Shown piece after piece: positions 1 through 6,498 of a stretch of DNA of 14,532 bases. The translations under genes were made by a program, and so were the position numbers. A model generated the notes under the pieces. The model had not been told where the DNA came from. It did no database searches and saw only the letters and a program-made list of their open reading frames with translations. Source of the stretch: Aphodousia sp048520025 (GTDB lineage: Bacteria; Pseudomonadota; Gammaproteobacteria; Burkholderiales; Burkholderiaceae_F); NCBI GenBank assembly GCA_048520025.1, contig DBFZTP010000088.1, positions 1-14,532 on the forward strand, read 5' to 3'. Numbering within the stretch: the first letter of the stretch is position 1; every line of letters starts with the position of its first letter.

Positions 1-47
1 CCTTGCCAAGGTTGAGGTCGCGAGTTCGAGACTCGTTTCCCGCTCCA
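1..47 (+). tRNA. tRNA-Gly(GCC), 3' part only
   Basis: The window opens inside the anticodon stem. The loop TTGCCAA (3-9) gives anticodon GCC at 5-7. The T arm runs 20-36 with loop TTCGAGA (25-31). The 3' acceptor strand TTCCCGC (37-43) is followed by the discriminator T and an encoded CCA (45-47). The 5' half lies outside the window. A terminator follows directly. Confidence 0.93.
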
Positions 48-57
48 AATTTCTAAA

Positions 58-92
58 GAGAGCTCTGATTTTTCTCAGGGCTCTTTTGTTTT
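58..92 (+). terminator. Intrinsic terminator of tRNA-Gly
   Basis: The arms AGAGCTCTGA (59-68) and TCAGGGCTCT (75-84) form a 10-bp stem with one G-U pair and a 6-nt loop. A TTTTGTTTT run follows. It sits 11 bases after the tRNA CCA, so it ends the tRNA transcript and separates it from the transporter downstream. Confidence 0.85.
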
Positions 93-107
93 ATGCGCTG
101 CGCGCAA

Positions 108-123
108 AGTCAGTTAACTGACT
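108..123. promoter_or_regulatory. 16-bp perfect palindrome upstream of first MFS gene
   Basis: AGTCAGTTAACTGACT is a perfect palindrome about 60 bp before the ATG at 185 and after the tRNA terminator. It is placed where an operator for the transporter promoter would be. No strong -35/-10 pair is visible downstream (the best -10 is TAAGAT at 149-154), which would suit activator dependence. The regulator is unknown and chance is possible. Confidence 0.4.
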
Positions 124-184
124 AACTCTTTCCGATTTTTAAACTCAATAAGATTGTCATTGTGATTTTTAGTTGGAGTTCACA

Positions 185-1384
185 ATGCGATTTGAGAAAC
201 GTTGGGTTTATCTGTTTCTTTTTTGGTTAATCAATTTTTGCTTAGGTTCCTTTTACGCATGGAGCGTCTATTCAAGTTGGTTAAGTCAACATTATTCCGA
301 CGTCGCACAAGCGACGATTACCACGGCTTCATTAACGTACATCTTTAGTATTGGCGCAGGCTTAAATCCCGTGGCCATGATCATGGGCGGCTGTTTATCG
401 GATCGTTTCGGCCCCAAAATCGTTTTGTTTGCCGGTGGCCTTATGGTGGCCTTGGGTTACTTCTTGATGGCCATAAGCGACAGCCCTTCGCTTTTGTTGT
501 TGGGCTATGGCATTGCTCTTGGGATGGGCTCTGGCGCTTGTGTGATTGCAACGGTAACTACGGCAGTGAAGCTTTTTCCTGAAATGCGTGGTTTTGCGGG
601 CGGCTCTGTCAGTGCCTTCTATGGTGTGGGTTCCATTTGTTTGGCCCCTGTTGCCAATGCGTTTGCCGAACAGATGGGGATTTCAACGACTTTGATCGTT
701 TTCTCCGTTGTCTGCCTTATCGTGATTTGGGCAAGTGCCTTTATTGTGAATATCAAGCCCACGACGGCTAAGGTCAGCGCTGAAAATTCGTCTGATTTGA
801 ATTGGTTGGGCATGATTCAAACGGCACGATTTTGGTCGATGTTTGTGTTGTTTGTCGTGGTGACGTTATCGCCCTTGATGCTCTTTTCTCAAACCGTCAC
901 GGTTGCTCAAGCTCAAATTCACTTGTCTTTGCCGGTTGCTGTTTTATCAATCTCGGTTTTGGCTTGTGCCAATACAATGGCTCGATTTTTGGCAGGGATT
1001 TTGTCTGACCGTATCGGTCGCGTGAATACAATTACGATAGCCGTGTGTTTGTCGCTCACGGGCTTGGGGCTTTTAAGTTTGGCCGGTAACGGTGATCAAT
1101 GGCTCTTTTTCGCAGGCCTCATTTGTATCGGCGCTTGTTTTGGTTCAAGCGTGGGTGTTTTTCCGAGTTATACCGCAGAGCAGTTTGGTGTTTCTCACAC
1201 CAGTATGAACTACGGTGTATTGGCCTTGGCTTTTTCTGTTGCTGGTTTAATTGGGCCAAACATTATTCAATTGACGGTGACAAACGGCAATTATCAAACG
1301 GCTTATCAAGCGGCCATGATGATCAGCACTTTGGGGCTCGTTGCCGCCTACTTCTGTCGTCGATTTGAGCTCAAAACAAAATAG
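185..1384 (+). CDS. OFA-type MFS transporter (oxalate/formate antiporter-like), copy 1
   Basis: Inner-membrane carrier of the major facilitator superfamily, 399 aa, rich in hydrophobic segments consistent with 12 helices. The loop 2-3 motif reads GGCLSDRFGPK, and a second copy, GILSDRIGRVN, lies in the C-terminal half. The pattern FWLINFCLGSFYAWSVY at the N-terminus is typical of the oxalate:formate antiporter (OFA) family, whose members exchange or take up small carboxylates. The substrate here cannot be read from sequence. I chose ATG 185 because TTGGAG (173-178) is a ribosome binding site 6 bases before it; the TTG at 173 is part of that site. A close paralogue of identical length follows on the same strand after a terminator. 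The 16-bp palindrome at 108-123 may control it. Confidence 0.88.
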   Translation: MRFEKRWVYLFLFWLINFCLGSFYAWSVYSSWLSQHYSDVAQATITTASLTYIFSIGAGLNPVAMIMGGCLSDRFGPKIVLFAGGLMVALGYFLMAISDSPSLLLLGYGIALGMGSGACVIATVTTAVKLFPEMRGFAGGSVSAFYGVGSICLAPVANAFAEQMGISTTLIVFSVVCLIVIWASAFIVNIKPTTAKVSAENSSDLNWLGMIQTARFWSMFVLFVVVTLSPLMLFSQTVTVAQAQIHLSLPVAVLSISVLACANTMARFLAGILSDRIGRVNTITIAVCLSLTGLGLLSLAGNGDQWLFFAGLICIGACFGSSVGVFPSYTAEQFGVSHTSMNYGVLALAFSVAGLIGPNIIQLTVTNGNYQTAYQAAMMISTLGLVAAYFCRRFELKTK

Positions 1385-1407
1385 GCAATACAGGTTTTCC
1401 TGATTAC

Positions 1408-1456
1408 AGAAAGTCCTTGATTTCGTTAGGATGAATCTTGGACTTTCTCTTTTTTT
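1408..1456 (+). terminator. Terminator hairpin between the two MFS genes
   Basis: AGAAAGTCC (1408-1416) and GGACTTTCT (1440-1448) pair perfectly over 9 bp. The 23-nt loop can add an inner GATT/AATC stem. A run of seven T (1450-1456) follows. It probably ends the first transporter's transcript, or lets only part of it pass into the second, and it ends just before the second start codon. Confidence 0.75.
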
Positions 1457-1466
1457 GAGCGTAGTG

Positions 1467-2666
1467 ATGCGACTTCAACAACGTTGGTTTTACCTGGGTA
1501 TCTTTTGGTTAATGAATTTTTGTTTGGGCTCCTACTATGCGTGGGGTGCCTATGCGAGTTTTCTCACCGCTCACTATGCCGATTTGGGCACCGCAAACGT
1601 ATCCGCCTCGTCTCTAACGTACATCTTTTCAACTGCCGCCACACTTTGCCCCATTACGATGATTTGGGCCGGCTACATGACCGATCGGTTAGGGCCGAGA
1701 ATGGTGCTCTTTTTAGGCGGAGCGCTAGAAGCCTTGGGGTACATCTTAATGAGCATGAGTACCAATGCAGAAACGCTTTTTTGGGGCTTTGGTGTCGCTT
1801 TGGGGATCGGTAGCGGTTGTTGTGTTATTTCAACGACTGCGACGGCCGTGAAGCTCTTTCCTGAGCGAAGAGGATTTGCAGGCGGTTCTGTCACTGCCTT
1901 TTATGGGATGGGCTCGATTTGTGTTCCGATTTTGACGAGTTGGTTAGGTAATGCCATTGGGATTGAAGCAACGCTTCAGCTTTACGCCGCCATTTGTCTC
2001 GCTGTGATTTGGGGCGGTATTGTCTTTGTTAAGGTCGGGCCCACGAATACTAAGAAATCCGTGATGCCTAAGGGCGACTTTAATTGGCGTCAAATGCTTA
2101 AAACGCATCGCTTTTGGGTGATGTTTACGACGTTCGTGATGGGATCCATTGCCGCACAGATGATGTTTTCTCAAACGGTTTCAATTGCACAAAATCAGAT
2201 TAATTTATCCGTTTCGGCTGCGGTTCTCTCTATTTCAGTTTTGGCCCTTGCCAATACGTTTGCGCGTTTTACGGCCGGGGCCATTTCAGATGCCATCGGA
2301 CGCGTTAACACCATTATTGTGGCGTTAGCGTGTTCTGCTTTGGGGCTTCTTTGCTTAACGCTCGCAGGGCACGGCGATCAGATCCTCTTTTTTGCTGGGC
2401 TTGCCGGTATCGGTCTTTGTTACGGGTCTTGCGTAGGCGTCTTTCCGGGATTTACAACGGAGCAGTTCGGTGTTACGAATGCGAGTTTAAATTATGGGAT
2501 CATGACGCTTGCGTTTGCTGTGGCCGGTATCGTGGGTCCCAATATCATTCAGTGGGTTGTCACGGGTGACAATTACGACACTGGGTACTTTTTTGCGATC
2601 GGATTTAGCGTGATTGGTATTGTGACCGCTTATGCGTGTCGTACATTTGATTTGAAGCACCGATAG
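1467..2666 (+). CDS. OFA-type MFS transporter, copy 2
   Basis: Second inner-membrane carrier of the same family, 399 aa, strongly similar to its upstream neighbour over the whole length. Shared blocks include NFCLGS-YAW, SSLTYIFS or ASLTYIFS, AVKLFPE-RGFAGGSV and FG-GSICV/L. The motif A copies read AGYMTDRLGPR and GAISDAIGRVN. The frame is open from ATG 1431, but that codon lies inside the terminator hairpin. ATG 1467 gives an N-terminus (MRLQQRWFYLG) that aligns with copy 1 (MRFEKRWVYLF) and exactly the same length. The ribosome binding site before 1467 is weak (a GAG at 1457-1459); GTG 1464 is an alternative. Differences in pore-lining segments suggest the copies may have diverged in substrate. 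OFA membership is a family inference. Confidence 0.87.
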   Translation: MRLQQRWFYLGIFWLMNFCLGSYYAWGAYASFLTAHYADLGTANVSASSLTYIFSTAATLCPITMIWAGYMTDRLGPRMVLFLGGALEALGYILMSMSTNAETLFWGFGVALGIGSGCCVISTTATAVKLFPERRGFAGGSVTAFYGMGSICVPILTSWLGNAIGIEATLQLYAAICLAVIWGGIVFVKVGPTNTKKSVMPKGDFNWRQMLKTHRFWVMFTTFVMGSIAAQMMFSQTVSIAQNQINLSVSAAVLSISVLALANTFARFTAGAISDAIGRVNTIIVALACSALGLLCLTLAGHGDQILFFAGLAGIGLCYGSCVGVFPGFTTEQFGVTNASLNYGIMTLAFAVAGIVGPNIIQWVVTGDNYDTGYFFAIGFSVIGIVTAYACRTFDLKHR

Positions 2667-2671
2667 AGATG

Positions 2672-2705
2672 AAAAAAGGAGGTTTCAATGTGTCTTGAAA
2701 CCTCC
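2672..2705 (-). terminator. Terminator of the aminotransferase gene
   Basis: GGAGGTTTCA (2678-2687) and TGAAACCTCC (2696-2705) form a perfect 10-bp stem with an 8-nt loop. The six A at 2672-2677 are a U-tract on the minus strand. The hairpin lies 29 bases past the aminotransferase stop. The convergent MFS gene ends at 2666, but no T-tract follows the stem on the plus strand. Confidence 0.85.
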
Positions 2706-2734
2706 CATCCTCTCGGAGTTAATTTTGAATCTGA

Positions 2735-3877
2735 TTAAATCCAGTTCTTTTGGCGGAATTCTTTGAGTTTCTTCACAAAGTAGCGCATTTGGTCAGGCGT
2801 GCCCAAAGAAATACGGCACCACGTCGTGGCAGGCGGGAAAGGACGACCTACCATGATGTTTTCGGCTTTCATGCGATCCATAAAGGGCTTCAAAGGAGCC
2901 TTTAAATCCATAAACACGAAGTTCGTTTGACTCTTAAGATAATCGATCTTAAGTTCATCCAATGCATCGGTTAAGATTTTTCTTGCCTTGGCATTTTCGT
3001 TGCGGCTTAACTTCAAGAATTCTTTATCCGTGATTTCTGCCAATGCGGCTTCAATGGAGCACGTATTCATCATGATGTCGTAGGCAACATGAGCACGGGC
3101 TTTTTTGATGACAGAGGGGGCTGCGTAGGTAAAGCCCAAACGCATCCCCGCCATAGCAAAAATCTTAGAGAAGGTCTTCAACACGCAAAGATTTTCATAG
3201 CCTTCATCAACCAAGACTTTAGCAGAGACAAAGCTTGGGGCATTGACGAATTCAGCATAAGCTTCGTCAATGACAAACATCGTATTGGCAGGCTTTGAAC
3301 GAATCCAATTAAGTAATGCCTTGGAGTCAACAATGGTTGAAGTTGGGTTATTCGGATTGACAAAGTAGACAATCGACGGGCCCTTGTAAGAGGCGACGGC
3401 TTTTTTCAACCCTTCTAGATCAATACTCCAATTCTTGCCCATGGGAACTTTCGTAATGCGCGTATGACCGTTTTTACGAACAGTATCTTCGCCGTCACTG
3501 TAGGTAAGAGCCGGAACAACGAATTGCGTCTCAGGCGTTAAGTAAGCTTCAATCACCGCACGAATGGATTCGGCAGAACCGTGACTGGGCATAACGTTTT
3601 CGGGTTTCCCACCCATGAATTTGGCGCAGGCGGCACGCAAAGCTTCAACACGAATAAAGGGGTATCGGGAGGCATTATCGAGGGCGTTTTTTGCAGCGAC
3701 TTTTGCTTTAAGGCTCATGCCGAGTGGGTTTTCGTTAAAGCACAAGAGCATAGGATTTTTTGCCGTTGGAGCAGCAAAAGGCGGGACATCAACTACAGGT
3801 TTAGCCTGTGCGGTTGAACTCATCACTAGGGCGCCCGCTGTCGCACCTAATAATAATTCGCGTCGATTCAGTTGCAT
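2735..3877 (-). CDS. Tat-exported PLP aminotransferase, histidinol-phosphate aminotransferase-like
   Basis: Fold-type I PLP aminotransferase of the HisC-like class I/II group, 380 aa. Visible motifs: FNENPLG (47-53), NPNNPT (174-179), DEAYAEF (204-210), and TFSK with the presumed Schiff-base lysine K238, followed by AGMRLG. The N-terminus MQLNRRELLLGATAGALVM carries a twin-arginine pair (R5, R6), a hydrophobic stretch and a possible AQA-K cleavage site near residue 25. The enzyme is therefore probably folded with its PLP in the cytoplasm and exported by Tat to the periplasm. I chose ATG 3877 because AAGGA stands 8 bases before it; the longer frame to 3919 has no comparable site. No other histidine biosynthesis gene is nearby, so the physiological role is probably not histidine synthesis. 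The true substrate is unknown. Confidence 0.85.
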   Translation of the reverse strand: MQLNRRELLLGATAGALVMSSTAQAKPVVDVPPFAAPTAKNPMLLCFNENPLGMSLKAKVAAKNALDNASRYPFIRVEALRAACAKFMGGKPENVMPSHGSAESIRAVIEAYLTPETQFVVPALTYSDGEDTVRKNGHTRITKVPMGKNWSIDLEGLKKAVASYKGPSIVYFVNPNNPTSTIVDSKALLNWIRSKPANTMFVIDEAYAEFVNAPSFVSAKVLVDEGYENLCVLKTFSKIFAMAGMRLGFTYAAPSVIKKARAHVAYDIMMNTCSIEAALAEITDKEFLKLSRNENAKARKILTDALDELKIDYLKSQTNFVFMDLKAPLKPFMDRMKAENIMVGRPFPPATTWCRISLGTPDQMRYFVKKLKEFRQKNWI

Positions 3878-4022
3878 GATAATTTTCCTTTCCGAACTGT
3901 TTTCAGGGGCGCCATTCACTACAGGCGAACACCCTTGATAAAAAATTCTACGCTTGGCGTTTTCGCGACTGAATAAAGAAAAATAGTTAGTTTCTAAGCA
4001 TTTTCAGGGGGAAGTAGACGGA

Positions 4023-4036
4023 TTTGCTTAAGCAAA
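4023..4036. promoter_or_regulatory. 14-bp palindrome TTTGCTTAAGCAAA
   Basis: Perfect palindrome about 145 bp upstream of the aminotransferase start and 22 bp from the tandem repeats. A related dyad, TTGCTT-TT-AAGCAA, occurs at 7676-7689 upstream of the asparaginase gene. This could be a shared operator, but both are AT-rich and may be coincidental. Confidence 0.3.
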
Positions 4037-4058
4037 AATGTTGAGGACTAAGACGGAA

Positions 4059-4127
4059 GTCGGAAAAATTCGATAGTGCATGTCGGAAAAATTCTATACT
4101 CCACTATAGAAAAATTCGTAAGTAGAC
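4059..4127. repeat. Three tandem 23-bp repeats with core GGAAAAATTC
   Basis: The units are 4059-4081, 4082-4104 and 4105-4127, in exact 23-bp register. The first two share the 13-base start GTCGGAAAAATTC followed by NATA. The third keeps GAAAAATTC. Between cores two and three lies a dyad TTCTATA (4092-4098) / TATAGAA (4105-4111). Spacing near two helical turns would place the cores on one DNA face, as in a regulator binding array. No repeat unit is recognised from a known family. Confidence 0.65.
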
Positions 4128-4141
4128 TTTAGGATTTTTCC

Positions 4142-4180
4142 AAAAAAACACTCTCTGGGTCGTTAACCTCAGAGAGTGTT
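4142..4180 (-). terminator. Terminator of the AbgA-like gene
   Basis: AACACTCTCTG (4147-4157) and CAGAGAGTGTT (4170-4180) form an 11-bp perfect stem. The seven A at 4142-4148 supply a U-tract on the minus strand. The hairpin lies 20 bases past the stop of the AbgA-like gene and isolates it from the aminotransferase. Confidence 0.88.
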
Positions 4181-4200
4181 CTTGAGTGTGTTAATTGAGG

Positions 4201-5475
4201 TTAAAGAGCATTAACTTTTTTCGCAAAGCTCACAAAAACCTTCAAAGCCACCGGCAAGTTCGTTTCATCTTGCACATCGAAGTCAGGACGGTGGTGGCCC
4301 TTATGTTCGCAACCGAACATGAAGAAACCTGCTTGACCGCCATGATTAGCGATGCGACGGATGTGCCAAGAGCAGTCTTCAGAGCCGGAAGCTGCGTGCG
4401 TACGAGGCAACACTTTGATGTCGGAAACATCGTGCATGGCTTCTTCTAACTTATCGAAAAGTTTCGGGCACGGAACGAGCGTTGAGGCTTCACCCACGCG
4501 TTCAACCTTGGCCTCCACTTGATAGGCTTTTTCAACGCCGGCAATGATGTGTTCGACGTTGTCAGCCAAGAAGTCATTGACCTCTTGCGTTTCACCGCGC
4601 ACTTCCATTTGCATGGTGGCGTGAGCAGCAACAATGTTTCGACCTTCACCGGCAACCAACTTACCGATGGCCACACGGGAGTCTCCGTCACCGTGACGGG
4701 GAATGCCTTGGATCATCATCGTGGCGCAAGCAGCAGCAACCAATGCGCTATGACCCTTGTGAGGAGCGTTACCGGCGTGAGCTTCCAGGCCCTTAAAGGT
4801 AATATCAAACTTAGACGAAGCTAAAAAGCCCCCGTCCATCACAGCGACTTCACCGCTCTTGCAGGAGCCGCCCACGTGGCTGCCAACAAACCAATCGATA
4901 TCGTCCAAAATGCCGGATTCCGACATCGGGCGAGCACCGCGAACACCTTCTTCGGCCGGTTGGAACAAAATCTTAAACTTGCCGCAAAGTTCATCTTTGT
5001 GATCAACGATCCAGTGAGCAAGGGCTAAGCCCGTCGCAGTATGAGCGTCGTGGCCGCAGGCGTGCATGAGGCCCGGGCGTTCGCTCACGAAACCGAGTTT
5101 GGCTGGCAAATGGCTGGGATCGGTGGATTCACGAACGGGGAGAGCGTCCATATCAAAACGGAAACCTGTCGTGGGGCCGGGACGACCCGTATCAATGAGG
5201 GCAACAGCACCTGTGTAGCCTTCGCATTCGTCAATGAAGGATTGCGGAACGCCTTGCTTGAGCGCGCGAGCAATGGCATCTTGCACCAATTGTTCATTGC
5301 GACCCATGACAAATTGGGTATTGATCACTTTCGTGCCGACCAAATAGGGGATGCCCCAGTCTTTGAGTTGGCGACAGACAAGCCACATCGTTTCAAATTC
5401 CGTCCAACCTTCTTCGGGACGGCGGTGAATCGCACGGCGATTTGCGATGGCTTCTTGGATATATTGATTCAACAT
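4201..5475 (-). CDS. abgA: M20-family amidohydrolase, AbgA-like (aminobenzoyl-glutamate utilisation)
   Basis: Metal-dependent amidohydrolase/peptidase of the M20 family, 424 aa, close in length to E. coli AbgA. Metal ligands are visible in HACGHD (138-143), the catalytic/metal acidic pair in PAEEG (E175, E176), and GSEDCSWH and GHH near the C-terminus. The stretch EGYTGAVALIDTGRPGPTTG and the subsequent FDMDAL match my memory of AbgA rather than of generic hippurate hydrolases. AbgA with AbgB cleaves p-aminobenzoyl-glutamate, a folate breakdown product. No abgB or abgT is adjacent, so another N-acyl amino acid substrate is possible. I chose ATG 5475 because AAAGGA lies 10 bases before it; ATG 5493 lies upstream of that site. 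The leader contains a 10-bp inverted repeat that covers the ribosome binding site. gluQRS lies 90 bp upstream on the same strand. Confidence 0.85.
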   Translation of the reverse strand: MLNQYIQEAIANRRAIHRRPEEGWTEFETMWLVCRQLKDWGIPYLVGTKVINTQFVMGRNEQLVQDAIARALKQGVPQSFIDECEGYTGAVALIDTGRPGPTTGFRFDMDALPVRESTDPSHLPAKLGFVSERPGLMHACGHDAHTATGLALAHWIVDHKDELCGKFKILFQPAEEGVRGARPMSESGILDDIDWFVGSHVGGSCKSGEVAVMDGGFLASSKFDITFKGLEAHAGNAPHKGHSALVAAACATMMIQGIPRHGDGDSRVAIGKLVAGEGRNIVAAHATMQMEVRGETQEVNDFLADNVEHIIAGVEKAYQVEAKVERVGEASTLVPCPKLFDKLEEAMHDVSDIKVLPRTHAASGSEDCSWHIRRIANHGGQAGFFMFGCEHKGHHRPDFDVQDETNLPVALKVFVSFAKKVNAL

Positions 5476-5477
5476 TG

Positions 5478-5551
5478 GAGAACTTCCTTTCATTCAAAGA
5501 ACTTAGTCATTATCGTACTGAAATGTTGGGAACGATATAGGGGAAGTTCTC
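5478..5551 (-). promoter_or_regulatory. abgA leader: inverted repeat covering the ribosome binding site
   Basis: On the minus strand GAGAACTTCC (5551-5542) is the exact reverse complement of GGAAGTTCTC (5487-5478). The second arm contains the GGA of the Shine-Dalgarno sequence AAAGGA in front of ATG 5475. A third segment, AAGTTCT (5504-5498), could instead pair with the first arm over 7 bp, leaving the ribosome binding site free. This resembles a two-state translational switch. A GATAAT -10-like hexamer (5516-5511) lies inside the loop; if that is the promoter, the first arm would not be transcribed and the dyad would be an operator instead. Confidence 0.45.
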
Positions 5552-5565
5552 AAGTGAGTTAACTG

Positions 5566-6423
5566 TTATCGCATTTGAAAGCGCTCTTGCCACTGCTCGG
5601 TGGCCACTCGATAAAACGCATCAAGGGAATCTGCACCAATTCTGGGGAATCCAAAGAAAGTCCAGACCCATTCACACTGTGCCAATAAGTCATTCGTGAG
5701 TGGCGTAGCACCGGCTTGTTTACTCAATTTTTCACTTCGATCATTTAAGACCAAGGGAATGTGCATGTAGTGAGGAACGGGGAAACCCAAAGCGCGGTAG
5801 ATGGCGATTTGACGTGCCGTGTTGTCGATAAGATCGGCACCTCTGACAATGTGATTAATCCCCTGATCGTGATCGTCGACAATGACCGCCAATTGATAAG
5901 CAAAAAGCCCGTCGGCGCGTTTGATGACAAAGTCGCCCACTTCTTTTTCAACGTCTTGTGTGAAGGGGCCCATCCAACGATCGGTAAAGGTAATCGGGGT
6001 ATTGTTGGTTAAAAAACGCCAAGCACGAATGGGTTTATCTGTACCCGCACGGCAGGTGCCAGGGTAGTGATTGGGGTTGGTGCTATTGATGTTGGCTTTA
6101 TTAATGTCGGAGCGTGAGCAAGAGCACCCGAAAACGTGGCCGTCACGTTTGAGTTTTCCAAGAATTTCTTCGTAGCGTTCGGAGCGATCGCTTTGAAAAA
6201 TAATCGGAGCATCGCTCGGCATCTCAAGTCGTTTTAATGTTTCAAGAATACTTCGCGCCCACTCATCTTTACAGCGAGTTTGATCAACGTCTTCAATGCG
6301 GATAAGCCAACGACCGTTGTGCGCACGCGCATCCACAAAGCTTGCAATGGCCGCTGCAAGGCTTCCTAGATGAAGATGACCGGTAGGGGATGGGGCAAAG
6401 CGCCCGACGTATTGAGATTGCAT
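5566..6423 (-). CDS. gluQRS: Glutamyl-Q tRNA(Asp) synthetase
   Basis: Truncated glutamyl-tRNA synthetase paralogue, 285 aa, lacking the anticodon-binding domain of GltX. Family members attach glutamate to queuosine at the wobble position of tRNA(Asp). The class I signatures are clear: GRFAPSPTGHLHLGSL with its HxGS motif near the N-terminus, and KLSKQ towards the C-terminus. Zinc-type cysteines occur in FGCSCSR and in YPGTCRAG. RIEDVDQTR and DHDQGINHIVRGADLI are also typical of the family. The ATG at 6423 matches the family start; a frame open to 6462 begins with TTG inside the asparaginase terminator. No Shine-Dalgarno sequence is evident. A TACAAT hexamer at 6436-6431 could serve as a -10 for a nearly leaderless transcript. 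No terminator separates it from the AbgA-like gene. Confidence 0.93.
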   Translation of the reverse strand: MQSQYVGRFAPSPTGHLHLGSLAAAIASFVDARAHNGRWLIRIEDVDQTRCKDEWARSILETLKRLEMPSDAPIIFQSDRSERYEEILGKLKRDGHVFGCSCSRSDINKANINSTNPNHYPGTCRAGTDKPIRAWRFLTNNTPITFTDRWMGPFTQDVEKEVGDFVIKRADGLFAYQLAVIVDDHDQGINHIVRGADLIDNTARQIAIYRALGFPVPHYMHIPLVLNDRSEKLSKQAGATPLTNDLLAQCEWVWTFFGFPRIGADSLDAFYRVATEQWQERFQMR

Positions 6424-6440
6424 GAAGGTAATTGTACGGG

Positions 6441-6474
6441 AAAAAAATCCCCGGCTTCCCAAAAGAGGCCGGGG
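6441..6474 (-). terminator. Terminator of the asparaginase gene
   Basis: On the minus strand CCCCGGC (6474-6468) pairs with GCCGGGG (6455-6449), with two further pairs after a mismatch. Seven U follow (6447-6441). It lies 22 bases past the asparaginase stop codon and ends 17 bases before the gluQRS start. Confidence 0.88.
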
Positions 6475-6482
6475 ACTGACTC

Positions 6483-6498
6483 AATCAGCTAGCTGATT
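6483..6498. other. 16-bp perfect palindrome at the asparaginase stop
   Basis: AATCAGCTAGCTGATT is a perfect palindrome that overlaps two bases of the asparaginase stop codon (6497-6499). It can fold as a 6-bp stem with a CTAG loop just before the GC-rich terminator. It matches the palindrome at 108-123 at 12 of 16 positions. Confidence 0.4.

Larger units (their letters stand above)
3878..4141. other. Intergenic region upstream of the aminotransferase
   Basis: About 260 bases without a gene. It contains three tandem 23-bp repeats (4059-4127), a 14-bp palindrome (4023-4036) and two copies of TTTTCAGGGG 101 bp apart (3900-3909 and 4001-4010). No unambiguous minus-strand promoter stands out, although AT-rich candidates exist within the repeats. 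Confidence 0.6.

Noticed and set aside
1431..1466. Upstream ATG of the second MFS gene
   Set aside because: It lies within the terminator hairpin; ATG 1467 aligns with the paralogue and gives equal length.
4059..4127. CRISPR-like array
   Set aside because: The 23-bp units are contiguous and degenerate, with no constant repeat separated by unique spacers and no cas genes.
5041..5562. Plus-strand open frame of 173 codons
   Set aside because: It is antisense to the AbgA-like gene, whose motifs are complete.
6424..6462. N-terminal extension of gluQRS starting at a TTG
   Set aside because: It falls inside the ansB terminator and adds residues not found in the family.
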